Shown here: one piece after another, positions 11,421 to 22,638 of the stretch
Layout: every line of letters begins with the position of its first letter
How positions within the stretch are numbered: the first letter of the stretch is position 1
Origin: Lasiosphaeria ovina
Lineage: Eukaryota; Ascomycota; Sordariomycetes; Sordariales; Lasiosphaeriaceae
Direction: 5' to 3'
Length of the DNA stretch: 64,000 nucleotides
Assembly: GCA_033439765.1 (NCBI GenBank)
Contig: JAULSN010000001.1
Span: 434,001-498,000, forward strand
Position numbers and translations under genes: made by a program
The notes under the pieces: model-generated
The model's input: the letters and a program-made list of their open reading frames with translations, nothing else
What the model was told of the DNA's origin: nothing
Database searches by the model: none

Positions 11421-11444
11421 GTTCAGGGGTTCAGGGGTTCAGGG
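11421..11444 (+). repeat. Three copies of GTTCAGGG
   Basis: A perfect 8-base tandem repeat of three units, followed by GGCCCTGG. It is not the fungal telomere repeat TTAGGG. Confidence 0.9.
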
Positions 11445-12303
11445 GCCCTGGCCAACAAGGGGTCTATTTACACCCTTGAGGCTTTTCTTGTTTCTTGGCC
11501 AATTCACTTTATATACGTGCTTGGCCTATTCTCTCTCTAATCTAGTCTGATCTGATCTAATTACAGGCCTGGTATGGTTATTTTTCCCCTTTCCCTTGCC
11601 ATTCGTTAGAATTAGCGCTCTTTATCGTGGGCGTGAGTTGAGACCCCCGGAACGGTGCGCACAGCTGTGTCCCTCTCTGTCTTTCTCGTTGTCCTTGACC
11701 ATCCGGGAATGACTACCTATGCTACTGCTACTACTACAGGGCTCGCCGCCGTCGGTTGTGCAATTGCGTTATGGTGTAGTGCCACCGCATCACAGGTATG
11801 GTTATTGCGTGGCCTGGGGAATATTAAGTAGTTGATCAAAATTCAAGCATTGTCTGTAAGTGAGACTGGAACCAGCTTACCAATATAGGGCTGTGAGCCG
11901 GGCGGGCTGAATCGAATAGGGATTAATATGGCGGAGACAAATGTTGCTTGACAAACAACGCCGTCGACTTGTCTTAATGGATGTGGCATTGAATAGCAAC
12001 ACAGATGGTGTTTCGTGTCTTGTAATTATTTCTGAGAACGATCGTGTACGGCTCTCCCGCCTTAAATAGCACTCATCCCGATCCAAAGCAAGTGAATTCC
12101 TAGGTTATTTGGTCAGGTTATGTTTAGGCGTTAAACACTTGCCTTGGGCTTCCAAGCCGGCTGGCCGGCATCTAGGTACCTACACCATGCCCATTGTTGA
12201 TGAGCGGCAGTGCGATTAATAACAAATATGTTTAATTAGCCCTGCTCGCCTGATTTGTGACCGACCACCATCATGCTTGAAGTGATTCAACCGCAATCAC
12301 CTG

Positions 12304-12320
12304 ACACACACACACACACA
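12304..12320 (+). repeat. (AC)n microsatellite
   Basis: A run of about eight AC dinucleotides in the gene-poor region. Confidence 0.85.
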
Positions 12321-15240
12321 TACGGGGCAAGTGACTCTACCCAGGTGGGCTTCGATGGTTGGCTTGCTCCACCGCCCACCACAGTTGCTCAGGTTTTGAA
12401 CAAGGACCGCCGGCCCAATGAGCCGGCCCCGTCATTAGTATTCGTGTTTTCATTGGCAACTCTCCATGCCGTTGCCGCCTCCGCCGGTTTCGTGATGCAC
12501 GGGCTGGCGGGTGTGGATTGGAATCCCGCGTGTCAGTATTAGTGGGGCTTGGCCCCGTTGGTTTTTAGCACAAACGTGCTGTCTTGTACGGAGCTTCTAA
12601 CAGCCTCGGCGTCGGCGGCGTCGGCGCCCCCGAAGGTTTTTTGTAACGGGCACACGAGGATTCCGGTTAGTGTTTATCCCAAGTAAGCGAGACCAATCCT
12701 GGACTCCAGACAACCGGTATCCTTCAATTCCTGCTCGTAGCAATGAAGTAAACAGAAGATGAGTAAAGTACACCCCGGGACGAAATCCCTGTTTCTCAAG
12801 GCGGCTGTGAAATACGACAATCAATTGCATAGGTGAACAACACCAACAAAGCATGGGAAATTACCCGCCCGTCGCCGGAGTTTTTATCTACCCACAAACC
12901 AGTTCAATAAGGATGTGTCGGTAAGTCCATGATGATGATGGTTTCTTGACACATGATAAAGTGGTGTGTTTCGGACCCAGGGGGTTTCTGGTACTGCTAA
13001 ACCAGAATGGGGGTCATATCTTCTGTTATAGTCTGCTTTTGGGGCTTGGCTTTAGCCGCTTCCTGGTGGACTTTATTATTCATAACGTCATAGCTTCGTT
13101 TCCAATTCCTTGAGTATTAATTCAAGGGTCTTGTTTTGCGTCTTCGCTGTCAGCAACAACATTTAGTATTATTTCTCGAGAGGTTGATTTGAGTTGAAAT
13201 GAGAACGAAATGCAAGACGACGAACACTTCATGTGGCTTTTGCCAGAATTAAGTGCAAAACCGCATCTCCTCAAGGGAGTTCATTATGTGGATCTAGCAT
13301 AGCTCCCTTTCTAGCGCATCTATCACTGAACACTTGACTTCGCTTCGTTTGCTAGTTGCGCCGCCTTCCTCCCTCTCGTATCTGAATATTCACTCGCCTT
13401 CTATCGAACAGACCGGAGTGTTTTGTGTTTTCTTAAGCCCAATTCTAACCTGAGTGCCCAGGAAGGTCGCATCGGAGAGAGCGGCAGGCGGTTATATATA
13501 CGAGCATATTTACCGGGTCTTGAAGTCCAACACCGCCCAGATTTACGTTGTTACCAGGTCCTTGCTTTCAACGTGCTCGCAGATTAGTTGCGTGGGGGAG
13601 ACAGTCAACCGGCGCCTGCAGGGCCACAGGGCAGTTGCCAGCTGTCCGGGCCTGGCAGTCAGCCATGGCTGTCAATAGCCGCATTGGACACTCGAGGTCA
13701 CAGTTAAGAGAAATGGTTTTCTTCTATCTAGAAGCCGATCTTGCTTACAGCTAGATTTAGATCGATAGACACAACCTCCTTGGGAATATAACTGCCTTTC
13801 CTTTTCGTCGAATTGGCTTGTACCGCAGTGGCATAATCATCCATATTATGGGAAAGGCGGACGACTGGAAAGTCGTGGCGTAGCATGTGTAGAAATTTGA
13901 GACCTCGCTCTTCAATATGCCCAAATTGTTAACACGAGGAGAGGATATGGAAGATCCTTCTCCTTTTATCTGTCCTATTAGTATATCTTGGGCGACGTCG
14001 ACCAGTCTCGAGTTCGCTTCGGGGGATTCCAATACAAGGAGTGCAAGATGGGCCGCTCCGCCAACGGCCGCGAATTGAGCGCCCTGGTGAGACAAAGGGG
14101 TGTATCGGGGAGCAGTAAGATCTTTGCGTCGGGACTCGACAATAACGAGCAGCTTTCCAACACCACCCGGCTACGACGAGTCTGATGAGCCTAATGAACT
14201 AGATGAGCTTGATGAATTAGGCGCCATGGCGGAGCCGACTGCTTGTTTACTTGTTAGTGATTAATGGCTGGCACTAGGTAAAGGCGAGAGAGGACCGTTA
14301 GAAGACAGAGAAGAGTAGGAAGAATTGAAAGAGAAGCAGGCGGAGGACAATCAGAGGAAATCTCGGCTTCTAAATATGTAAGGTAGGTAGTTTAGAACCT
14401 CTTTGACAAAGCGGGAGCAGATATGGGCGTTTCCGTCGGCCCCAACCCGCAACACACAGGCTGCGCCAGCTGTGGAACTGTAATTCGATGGCCAAAAACG
14501 CACGCCACTGCCGCTGTCGACGAGCCGCGGCGGCGCGGGTGGCCAATCTGAATTGACGTGCTTTTTGTGGCAGAGTGAGACGGCCAGTCTCAAATTGGCC
14601 GTGTCTAGATGGCTTGGCCGCACGACAGAACGAGGCCGGCTTCATGAAAAAGGCAGTCGACTGTTCCTATATTTGTCTCTCGCCGCTAACAAGCGGCAGA
14701 CGCCCCACACCGTCTCATGCCCAATCCTCCGCTTGTGTACGCGGAGACCACCCACGGGCCCGCTAGTAGGACCGACACGCGGAACATGAATAGCTTCCTG
14801 ATAATTACATGCTCATCAAGTCGGCTATTTGGGCCACTGCGGAGCCCCGCACCGTCTCGCGACCGCCACTCCACCACCCCGTTCCACTCACCCACGGCAA
14901 GTGTTGGAATAGCGATATTGGTGACCGCACACTAGCGGGGGTCGCGTGACCGCGCACGTGTAGGAAGGCACGTGCCGCGCGCGGACCTCCCGCCCGCACA
15001 CACAAAACCCCGGTCGCACTAGAACCCAGCTTAGTTCCGCAGACAGAATAGAACCAACATTACACCCCCCCACGGTAGATCTACCACCCTTATTAGACCT
15101 GTAGGATCCCTACGTGGTTTGAGAACCACGAACAGCAAGACCAACACGCGGAACCTCCCCTCCTCCGCGGCGCTGACCTCAGCCAGGGCTCCGCTGTCTC
15201 GAATTGAACTGTCGTCCCTCTTTGGCAACAGCCGTATCCA

Positions 15241-15474
15241 CTAGTGAAACCGACAAGAAACAAGGCGGGAATTTCCTACAAGTTTTACTATGCCGGGGTT
15301 AATAGTGTTGACTACCACCTTCCCGTCCTTATTCTTGCGGACCTTGTCATTTAGAAATCTGCCAACACGGTTAACTATTTCTTTTGCGTCATTGCCAGTC
15401 TTAATATATCCGCCGTTTCCATCTTTGGGCTCGGTAAAAACAAAAAAGGGAAGACCTGCGTACGATTTAATCAA
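15241..15474 (-). pseudogene. Orphan coding-like fragment
   Basis: A minus-strand frame whose middle (LPFFVFTEPKDGNGGY, then lysine- and asparagine-rich sequence to NTINPGIVKL) looks like genuine protein, not a shadow frame. No domain is recognised and no exons could be joined to it on either side. It could be an exon of an unrecognised gene, with an acceptor TACGCAG just before the LPFF codons, or the remnant of a decayed gene. It is AT-richer than its surroundings. Confidence 0.3.
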
Positions 15475-15949
15475 TTAATAAGCAACGAGGAGTGAGAAAT
15501 TTGAAGAGTTGAGACCTAGGAGGACCAAGAGATGCAAGTGCCTCTTACATGTGAACTCTTCCTTGAAAAAACTCTCAATCCAATCTGTGCTAACCTCGAT
15601 GCAACCCCAAGGGCCTAGTGGGTGGTTGGCGTGATAGATTCGGCTGGAAAATGGGCACTGATACCGTGGGGGCCCTTCGTTTCATTCCTACAGAAGCCGA
15701 GATGGCCCCATCTCTGCAGAGTAGATTCAAGTACAAGACCCGACTCTCACGTAACAGCTAGACCGGCCATCTCATGAGCCAAAATGGCAAAATAACAGCA
15801 AGGGACAAGAGGCAAGAACCAGCGGAGTGGAGATCGAGACCAAGGCCAGGCCGCCTTGTTGGCCGCGGCGAGCGCGGCTCTAGGAAGCGGTGGTGACGAA
15901 TGGGGTCCGTCTGTTGGGCCCAATTGCGGTTAGGGCAATGGTGGAGGCC

Positions 15950-15975
15950 GGGGCCGGGCCGGGGCCGGGGCCGGG
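15950..15975 (+). repeat. GGGGCC-like G-run cluster
   Basis: Five runs of three or four G, each separated by CC, lie about 110 bases beyond the stop codon of the minus-strand GH106-like gene. The spacing meets the simple rule for a G-quadruplex on the plus strand. On the minus strand, the sense strand of that gene, it is C-rich. Confidence 0.8.
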
Positions 15976-16085
15976 TGTTGTCGGCGCCAAGACACCCAAC
16001 TGCCCAATAGACAAGAGCCGCTGTTTGTGAAGCCCTTTCAGAATCGTTCACGACACGACTGTGCCCTGGGCCGCAACCGCGCCCC

Positions 16086-19000
16086 TCACGAAAGTGCCAC
16101 CTTCCTCCACGTCCGGACGACAACTTCGCCCAACAGACCAAACTCGCTATATGGCACCTGGTCGTAGTCGTGCGGCACGTGGACGGGCAGGCCGATGCTC
16201 CTCAGGTCGCCCATGCGCGCCTTGACGGCGTTGAACAAGGTGCTGGCCACCTCGACCTCCACTTCGTTGGTTCTTCCTCCGGCCCCGACTTCGGCCCCAT
16301 CGCTGGGCCTCCTCCGTGCCCCATCGTCCAAACTCGTCCCCATTTTTGCTTCGTTGGACCTCGCCGCTTGCCCTCTATCGTCCAACAGCAACAAGCCCGT
16401 AATGTCCCTGCCATCGCCCGGTGCAGCGACATCGATGGCCGGCACCAAGACCCCATTGACGCGCACGCGGATAGTGTTGAGCACCCGCCCTGTGAAATGG
16501 AGTGTGTAAGCCAGCTCGGTGTCGTTGCTTGGTCGTGGTGGCAGGGTGAAGGTGGTGCGGTATCGTCCGACTCCGCTTGCCCTCTCGAGCCCGGCGATCC
16601 GCGTCCACGGGACGAGCGATGCCAGCGCTGAGGCGACTTTGATCGCTGTCTTGTTGGCCGACACCGAGCTTGTGCTCAATGACGCCGTGGCCGCGAATGA
16701 CTCGACTGTGAGGTTCCACGGGCCGAGTGTTGTGGCGGGAAGGGATGGCGAGTTTGCGCCGGCGAGAGCAGGGATGTCGATCTCCCTGTTGTCCGAAAGC
16801 AACACACTCGCCTCGGCGCCGTCGCTGACCAGGCCCTCGATGCGGCCGTCCTTGTCCGTTGAGAGACGCTCCACGTTTGGCGAACGAGAGACGACGTACA
16901 GCGGCACGCTGTCACCATCGACACCATCGCCGCTGGGCGTCACAAAGGCCAGGATGGCTGACTGCTGTTGGGCCAAGCTGAGCCTCGCCCTTATGCCGTC
17001 GCTGGTCCGCAGGTATGTCAACAGTCGCGTCTGTTCTCCCGTCCACGCGTCCAGAACAAAGGGTACCGCTTTCTCTGAAACGGCGAAGGCGATACTGAAC
17101 GTGGTGGCGGGACCGCGGTTGAGAAGGTATGCGAGCTCGAGTCGGCCATTGCCGTCGGTTCTGGAGCGCCAGTGCGTGTAGATCTGAGTGGCATTGTTGG
17201 CGCCGTCAAGCGCCTCGGCTGTCACCCGAGGCAGGACCCCAGCGTCCTGCAGAATTCCCGGACCAAACGCCTGCACCGAGACAGCCTTGACGGAAGGGAA
17301 GCTGCCACCGATAAGCTTGGCCATGTTCTGCGCGACCGTCCCTTGGCCGTTCGCTCCGATTGTTGTATTTGGCGCCGGGCCGACGACGAAGATGGGCAGC
17401 CCTGCCTGAGCGAACCTCAACAGTGCAGCTGACGCTGAAGGGGTGATCTTGGTTTGCCCATACAAGACGATGGCCTTGTAGCCAGGGCCGTCAGGAGCGA
17501 ATATCCCGTTCTTTACTGGCGCATCGGTGGAGGCGAGATTTTCTGGGCCGAGATACTCGTACGTATAACCTAGTTGTCACCGGTTAGACTGACAGTTGGC
17601 ACGAAGACGACAAAGACAGCGAGAAAACACACCAGCTCCGTTCAAGTCCGACTTCGAGTATATTGGCCTCGACGTCCAGGGGTGCTTCCACTGGTAAAAC
17701 ACCAGGTCAACCTTTGGAACGCCCGTCTTCAGGACCTCGCTGTTTCTTGCCGCATACAGCAGAGAATCATTGAGGTGGCGCCAGGCTGGCTGGCGGGGCC
17801 CCCACATCTCGCAGAACTCGTACTGGAATGGCGTGTAGCCGGGCCACGTCGTGCCCGGGTAGGGGCCTCCATACGCAAAACCGTGAACCACAAGCGTGTT
17901 CACCCCTGCCGCAAAAGAGTCACGGAAGAGGTTGAGGAGCCCGGGCACTGTCTGCGCGTAAGCACCACCCCGCTCTGCACCAATCTCGGTCGAGATCGGT
18001 GTCCTCCCGAACAGGTGTGCAGGGCCCGTGAACTGGCGGTAGGACTCGATGGATTCGCCAAAGCCGAGCGACTCAAGCTCAGGGGCACCAACGAGGGGGA
18101 CGGTGGACGACTGTTTCATCAGCACCAGTCTCGAGCAGCAACTATCAGACATCTAAAAGGCTCGACAAAGCGGTCGGACTCACCATGTCCAGCGGCATGT
18201 TGTAGGCGGGCTGGGCCGAATGTTCCATACCCCGAGCCGATGCCCACTTCTGATACTGTCTTAAAAAGTCCTGGTAGCCTTCGTTCAAAGTTGTGCGATA
18301 GTCTTCCGCGTACTTGCCGCCGTCGGATGGCTGTCCGTCAAACGAGTACGACGTGTCGTACGGCTCGCCGTAGCTGTTCCACAGGTTTTTGGCCTGGAAG
18401 AAGACTGGCAGAGACTTGATGGCGCTGTACCCTCGCCCCTTTTCGAACCGAGCGAGAAAGTCGCTGGTCCACCACAGCGGCGCCATCATCTCCATGGAGT
18501 CTTCCCAAGCTGCGTTCCGAGGGCTGTCAGCAAGAACCAGAAGACACTAAAAATATCGAAGAGAAGTGGCACACACAGTACATGCCCACTTTGTCCAGCA
18601 GGCCGTCAATCTCAGGGTCGTCGAGAAGATGCTGGTCCCAAAAGTCGGTGGCCTTCTTGGCGCCGGCTGCGCTGAAGTGGTCGACAACCCACGACCCGTT
18701 CCCAATCCACGTCGACGCGCCCGCAGTCGTCGTGCAGCTCCTCTCGTTGGAAAACTGCTGGTAAAACGCCAGCACCACCCACTGCTGGCCAGCGGGAGAA
18801 GCAGGAGGTGTCCAGTTAACCACGCCGCTCGGAGTCGTCAGACTGGTAATGTCGACCACACTCCCTTCGCTGAGCACGACCTGCTCCGCCGACCCTCCCC
18901 CCCGGGTCCTCCTCACCACCTGTGCCGCCACGGCAGCCACGAGCTGACTGGGTCCCCAGTTCTCCGGCTCGTGCACCCAGCCGTTCAGGGGCTGGTGGTT

Positions 19001-19510
19001 GAACTGCAGCGCGGGCGCAGGGAGCGTCCCGACCTTTTCCGACGGCCGCACCGTCTTGGCACCGTAGACGAGCTCCATGGCGAGCCCTTCTGTCTGGGGG
19101 ACGGCCGGCACGCCGGACCCGGTGGCCGGGCCGACGGCGATGTCCAACACCAGGTCGCGCTCGGCGCTGGTGTTGAGCGCGGCCTTCAGAATGGCTTTGA
19201 AGGCCGGGGTTCCGAACCCGTAGACGGACCAGTCGGTCGACAGGGGCCCGAAGCCGTAGTTGTAGAAGCCGAGGAACTCGACGCCACCCCCAGAAACATC
19301 GGCGACGGCCGCGATATCGGACTGCACCGCCGACGCTGCAACGCTGGCGTCGGGCAGCCAGTAGCGGAACTTGGGCCGCGAAGATGCGGGCGGGCTCCCG
19401 AAGGACGGGAGCGGGATGGACGTTGCATTGTTGCTGGCCTGGGCTGTTGTGAGAATGGTAAGAGAATAAACGGCTGTAGACAGAAGAAGCCGTGAAAGTT
19501 GAGGCAGCAT
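16086..19510 (-). CDS. Secreted GH106-like glycosidase (alpha-L-rhamnosidase family)
   Basis: Four exons are inferred on the minus strand: 19510-18582, 18523-18184, 18110-17633 and 17569-16086, giving 1076 residues; phases agree at every junction. A signal peptide is visible (MLPQLSRLLLSTAVYSLTIL, ending near TTAQA). The start of the mature protein (PKFRYWLPDASV) and the segments GGGVEFLGFYNYG, NAAWEDSMEMMAPLWW, YRQFTGPAHL, VHGFAYGG and GYTYEYLGPENL follow the fungal family annotated as GH106 or rhamnosidase-like. The last 250 residues contain a GH2-like beta-sandwich (GPWNLTVESF, then GRYRTTFTLP). GH106 enzymes remove terminal alpha-L-rhamnose from plant polysaccharides or glycosides; the substrate here is inferred from family only. 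It stands alone, with no transporter or regulator beside it. The length is usual for the family. Confidence 0.78.
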
Positions 19511-22500
19511 GGCGAATCAGGTCTTCGTGTGTCACGGCACGCCGCGATTTCCATCCAGAGCTGTAGTCAAAACTACCCACAACTTGTATTTCATAAGGAA
19601 CGCCGCTGTGTGCGATGTCTTCCGTTCAGCCACCTGCAATACCCCACTGTCATAACAGCGAATTGAATAAGCATTTGACGGGCCCAAGGGACGTCAGGTC
19701 CCGCGCGGATAAAGACGTGTCTACCCCTTTAACCGACCCGGTGCAATCATCAGGCAATACACTATGGAGTTGGCCAAATGCTCCAATGAGAGTGAAGTCA
19801 CTTAACAAGCTTATAGTCAAGAGTCAAACGCAATGAAATACGCCGAGCCAATAATCGAGAGACCCCAACGTCAAACCTAAAGTCTAAGAGATATCTGAAC
19901 AGTCAAATCCGGTATTCTAGACCAAGACTTGCACATACCTGTAGCTTCAGTTGCCTAGACTCTATGAAAACAAAGTACGGGGCCTAAATTTAACTTCGTA
20001 ATGCTTACAATGACTCGGAGCTGTCTCTGACTGAACCGCGGCAGGAGGGAGCCGAAACCTCACAGCATATCGCCTTCAAGGATCTCGATCAACCCACAGC
20101 ACCAGGAAATCCGCAATAGGCGACAGGAAGCCTGGATCCGACAGCCCTAGCAAAACGCATACCGTCTCCAGCCGCCGCAAACTATAATCACATGGGCAAT
20201 GCACGTCAGCCCAGCCAGCACGTCGGTTTAAGCTGAAGCCAATTACGGCACCCGCGTGCCTGACAGATACTCGGCAGCATGTCAGGAGTCAAGATGCAAT
20301 AAGGTTGACGCGCGCGTTGTCGGCTTAGGGTTCTCAGCCGGGGCATCCGATCTCACGCACAGGGCCACCCACCCATCGATCTGGCCCGGGGCGGATGGGA
20401 TGGGACGATCGATCCGCGCTGGCGAATACGCTTCGGCCGACAGGCCCCGAGTCCGAGCCGATCCACGCCGTCATAGCCGAGGCTGCTAATTAAGTGTATC
20501 TACGAGAGACACGTGCGCGGCCACAGGGGTGGTTTGCTGCCTTGTTCGGCGACTTGTCGCCGTTGATGCGTGTTCCACCGAGCTGTCAGGGAAGCGTCGG
20601 CGGGGGGCGAGGTGAGAGCTGGGAAGTAATGCGGCAGGTGTGCACCGAACTTGCGCCTCAGGTTGCACATTGACTATGGCCCATGGCAGCCTTGAGAGAC
20701 AGGCCACTTATTGTAACACTCTCGTCTCTGCCCGTGGTGGAATTAAGGTGCTGAGGTGACTGTTGTCGTGCACAGTCGTTGTGGCTGAGTCTGCGAGCCG
20801 GCCGCGCTTTGCGTGTCACGACCGAAACTGCCTGCCGCAGCGCTGAAGGCGAATACGTAAGCAGAACGGCTACTGCTGACGGCAGCAGCCTTTACATACC
20901 ACCATACTTCTCTAAATTGTCAGCGAAGTAGCTGAAATCAATGATATCTTCAGACTATCAGTCACACCTTCGCTTTCTTTCCTTCTTTCTTTTTCTTCCA
21001 TTTTAAAATTTTGCGCTAGATAACTTGTGACTGTGGAATTTCGTCCGATTCTTTTGGCTCTCAGCGGTATCCTGTGACTGCTGGAATGCTAGCGAGCGGA
21101 TGCAGAATGCCCTTCTGGTGTTACGAGTTCTTTGGCGCTGTGGCGAAGTGGTAAAGTCACGGATGTTAATACCTAGGTTCGGAGAGGTGCTCAGTTCAAG
21201 CCCGCATCTGACTCCGTTTCAACCATCGGCATTCCGATTTTTTATTTATTTATATTTGCTATCTGGAAATTTCCATAGCTACCATTAAATACCTCGGCAA
21301 CAGAAGGGGGCTTGCTTATGCAGTTAGACGGTAGCGCATTGTGCCATTGCTATTTACCATCGGTCGCCCGGTGAAACCACTGGCGAAACCCCTGGCGCAC
21401 AGCTGCCATTTACGCCGCTCGCAAACCACAAATCCGCATGTTCAACGCAGCTCGCCTGCGGCCTTGTGCCAGCACCCGCCCAAAATCGCCGTTAAATCGC
21501 CGATTCCGCAAATAACTAGATGAGCTGCGAATGCAAAGCGCGGGCTTGGCCATACGCGTCTATGCATATCGTCGCACAGCACACCCCACCGTCGCCGCTT
21601 CATTTTTCCACGTGCAAAGGGTGTGCGTGTCGAGAATGGACGACCTGGGCGCGACAGATAGTCAACTGGTTCGTGCCTAGTCTCTCATCCCACAGACACA
21701 CTGTATTACCAGAGAGAAGAACCCCACGAAACAAACCGTCAATGAAGAAACCTCAGCACCAAGTCATGAAGGCACCCGCGTGGCGGAGAGACTAGGACGT
21801 TTCTGTCCTGTCTTGTCGCTGAAGCCAGCGCACCAAACCGACCATGTCCCCCCCCCGACTCCTACATCGGCGCCGCCACCGCTGCCCCGCGCCAAACTGG
21901 GTGTGATCACGGCCGCGACGGTCGCCGCCCCAGCGAGAGTCGGTAACGGCGACGTTCTATGGATTGCTAGGCTTCCAAATCCCAGTATCGGGGCGACGAT
22001 CGTGACCGGGTCCTTGTGATACGACGCCTCGCATTAGTCTGCTGCTGTAGCTCCGAGGATTGCTGCCTGGACTCGGCCAGTTTCGATGCTGGGGCCAATA
22101 AATTCTCTCTCCAGGGCTGCACCGGGCCTGCGCAACCACCCGCCGCGCAAGGGCAACATCGTGAGTTGGATCGTCTCGCAGTATTCGCTGTTGCATCGGG
22201 ATCGCCTCGCAATAGAGTAATTCTTCTCGTGAGAAAGCTTGCTTCTGTCCGAGAAACGCCCGGAGACAGCAAGCTGTATCTTTTCGGTTGCCACATCCAG
22301 AGATAACCAGGGCCAAAAGCTTCCGTCCGCTTCCGACTTCCTGTAGGGGCAACAGCTGTAGCAACCAAGCCTGCTACCACACGTCATCGACGGCAGTGAT
22401 ATATATATATCCACAGCTGCAAGATCAGCATTGGGCTACAAGCAGGGCAGCCAAGGATGGAATGGAACGGCAAATGTAGGGGGCGAGAAATATAACTGAA

Positions 22501-22638
22501 GTTGGGTAGATCTAGAATTAATGCTGCGGATCTAGTATTGATGAAGCCCGTCATAACCAAGTATATGTAGTGGTGATACATGTGAGTTGACGATGCCAAA
22601 GGGAAATTAGCAAACCTTGTACTCAACCGGAGACTCCG
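19511..22638. other. 3.1-kb gene-poor region
   Basis: No protein gene was supported. A tRNA-like element near 21.1 kb is listed separately. Frames of up to 137 codons near 22.0-22.4 kb overlap on both strands and show no domain. The first few hundred bases probably hold the promoter of the minus-strand GH106-like gene. Confidence 0.5.
21131..21217 (+). other. tRNA-like sequence (degenerate tRNA or SINE head)
   Basis: An A-box match (TGGCGAAGTGG at 21141-21151) is followed at tRNA-like distance by a B-box match (GTTCAAGCC near 21194). Between them ACCT and AGGT can pair to form a class II-like variable arm. The acceptor and T stems do not close properly, so it is not an intact tRNA. It is followed by a short TTTATTTATTTAT-type tail at about 21240-21255. 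A decayed tRNA or the head of a tRNA-derived SINE fits equally well. Confidence 0.4.

Larger units (their letters stand above)
11041..16085. other. 5-kb gene-poor region
   Basis: No multi-exon gene could be supported between the Zn2Cys6 gene and the GH106-like gene. The stretch contains simple repeats, one orphan lysine-rich frame near 15.3 kb and a G-run cluster near 15.96 kb, listed separately. Composition varies from AT-rich (about 11.8-13.2 kb) to GC-rich (about 14.4-15.2 kb). Confidence 0.5.

Noticed and set aside
11421..11444. A telomere-like repeat
   Set aside because: The unit is GTTCAGGG with only three copies, not TTAGGG, and the flanks are ordinary intergenic DNA.
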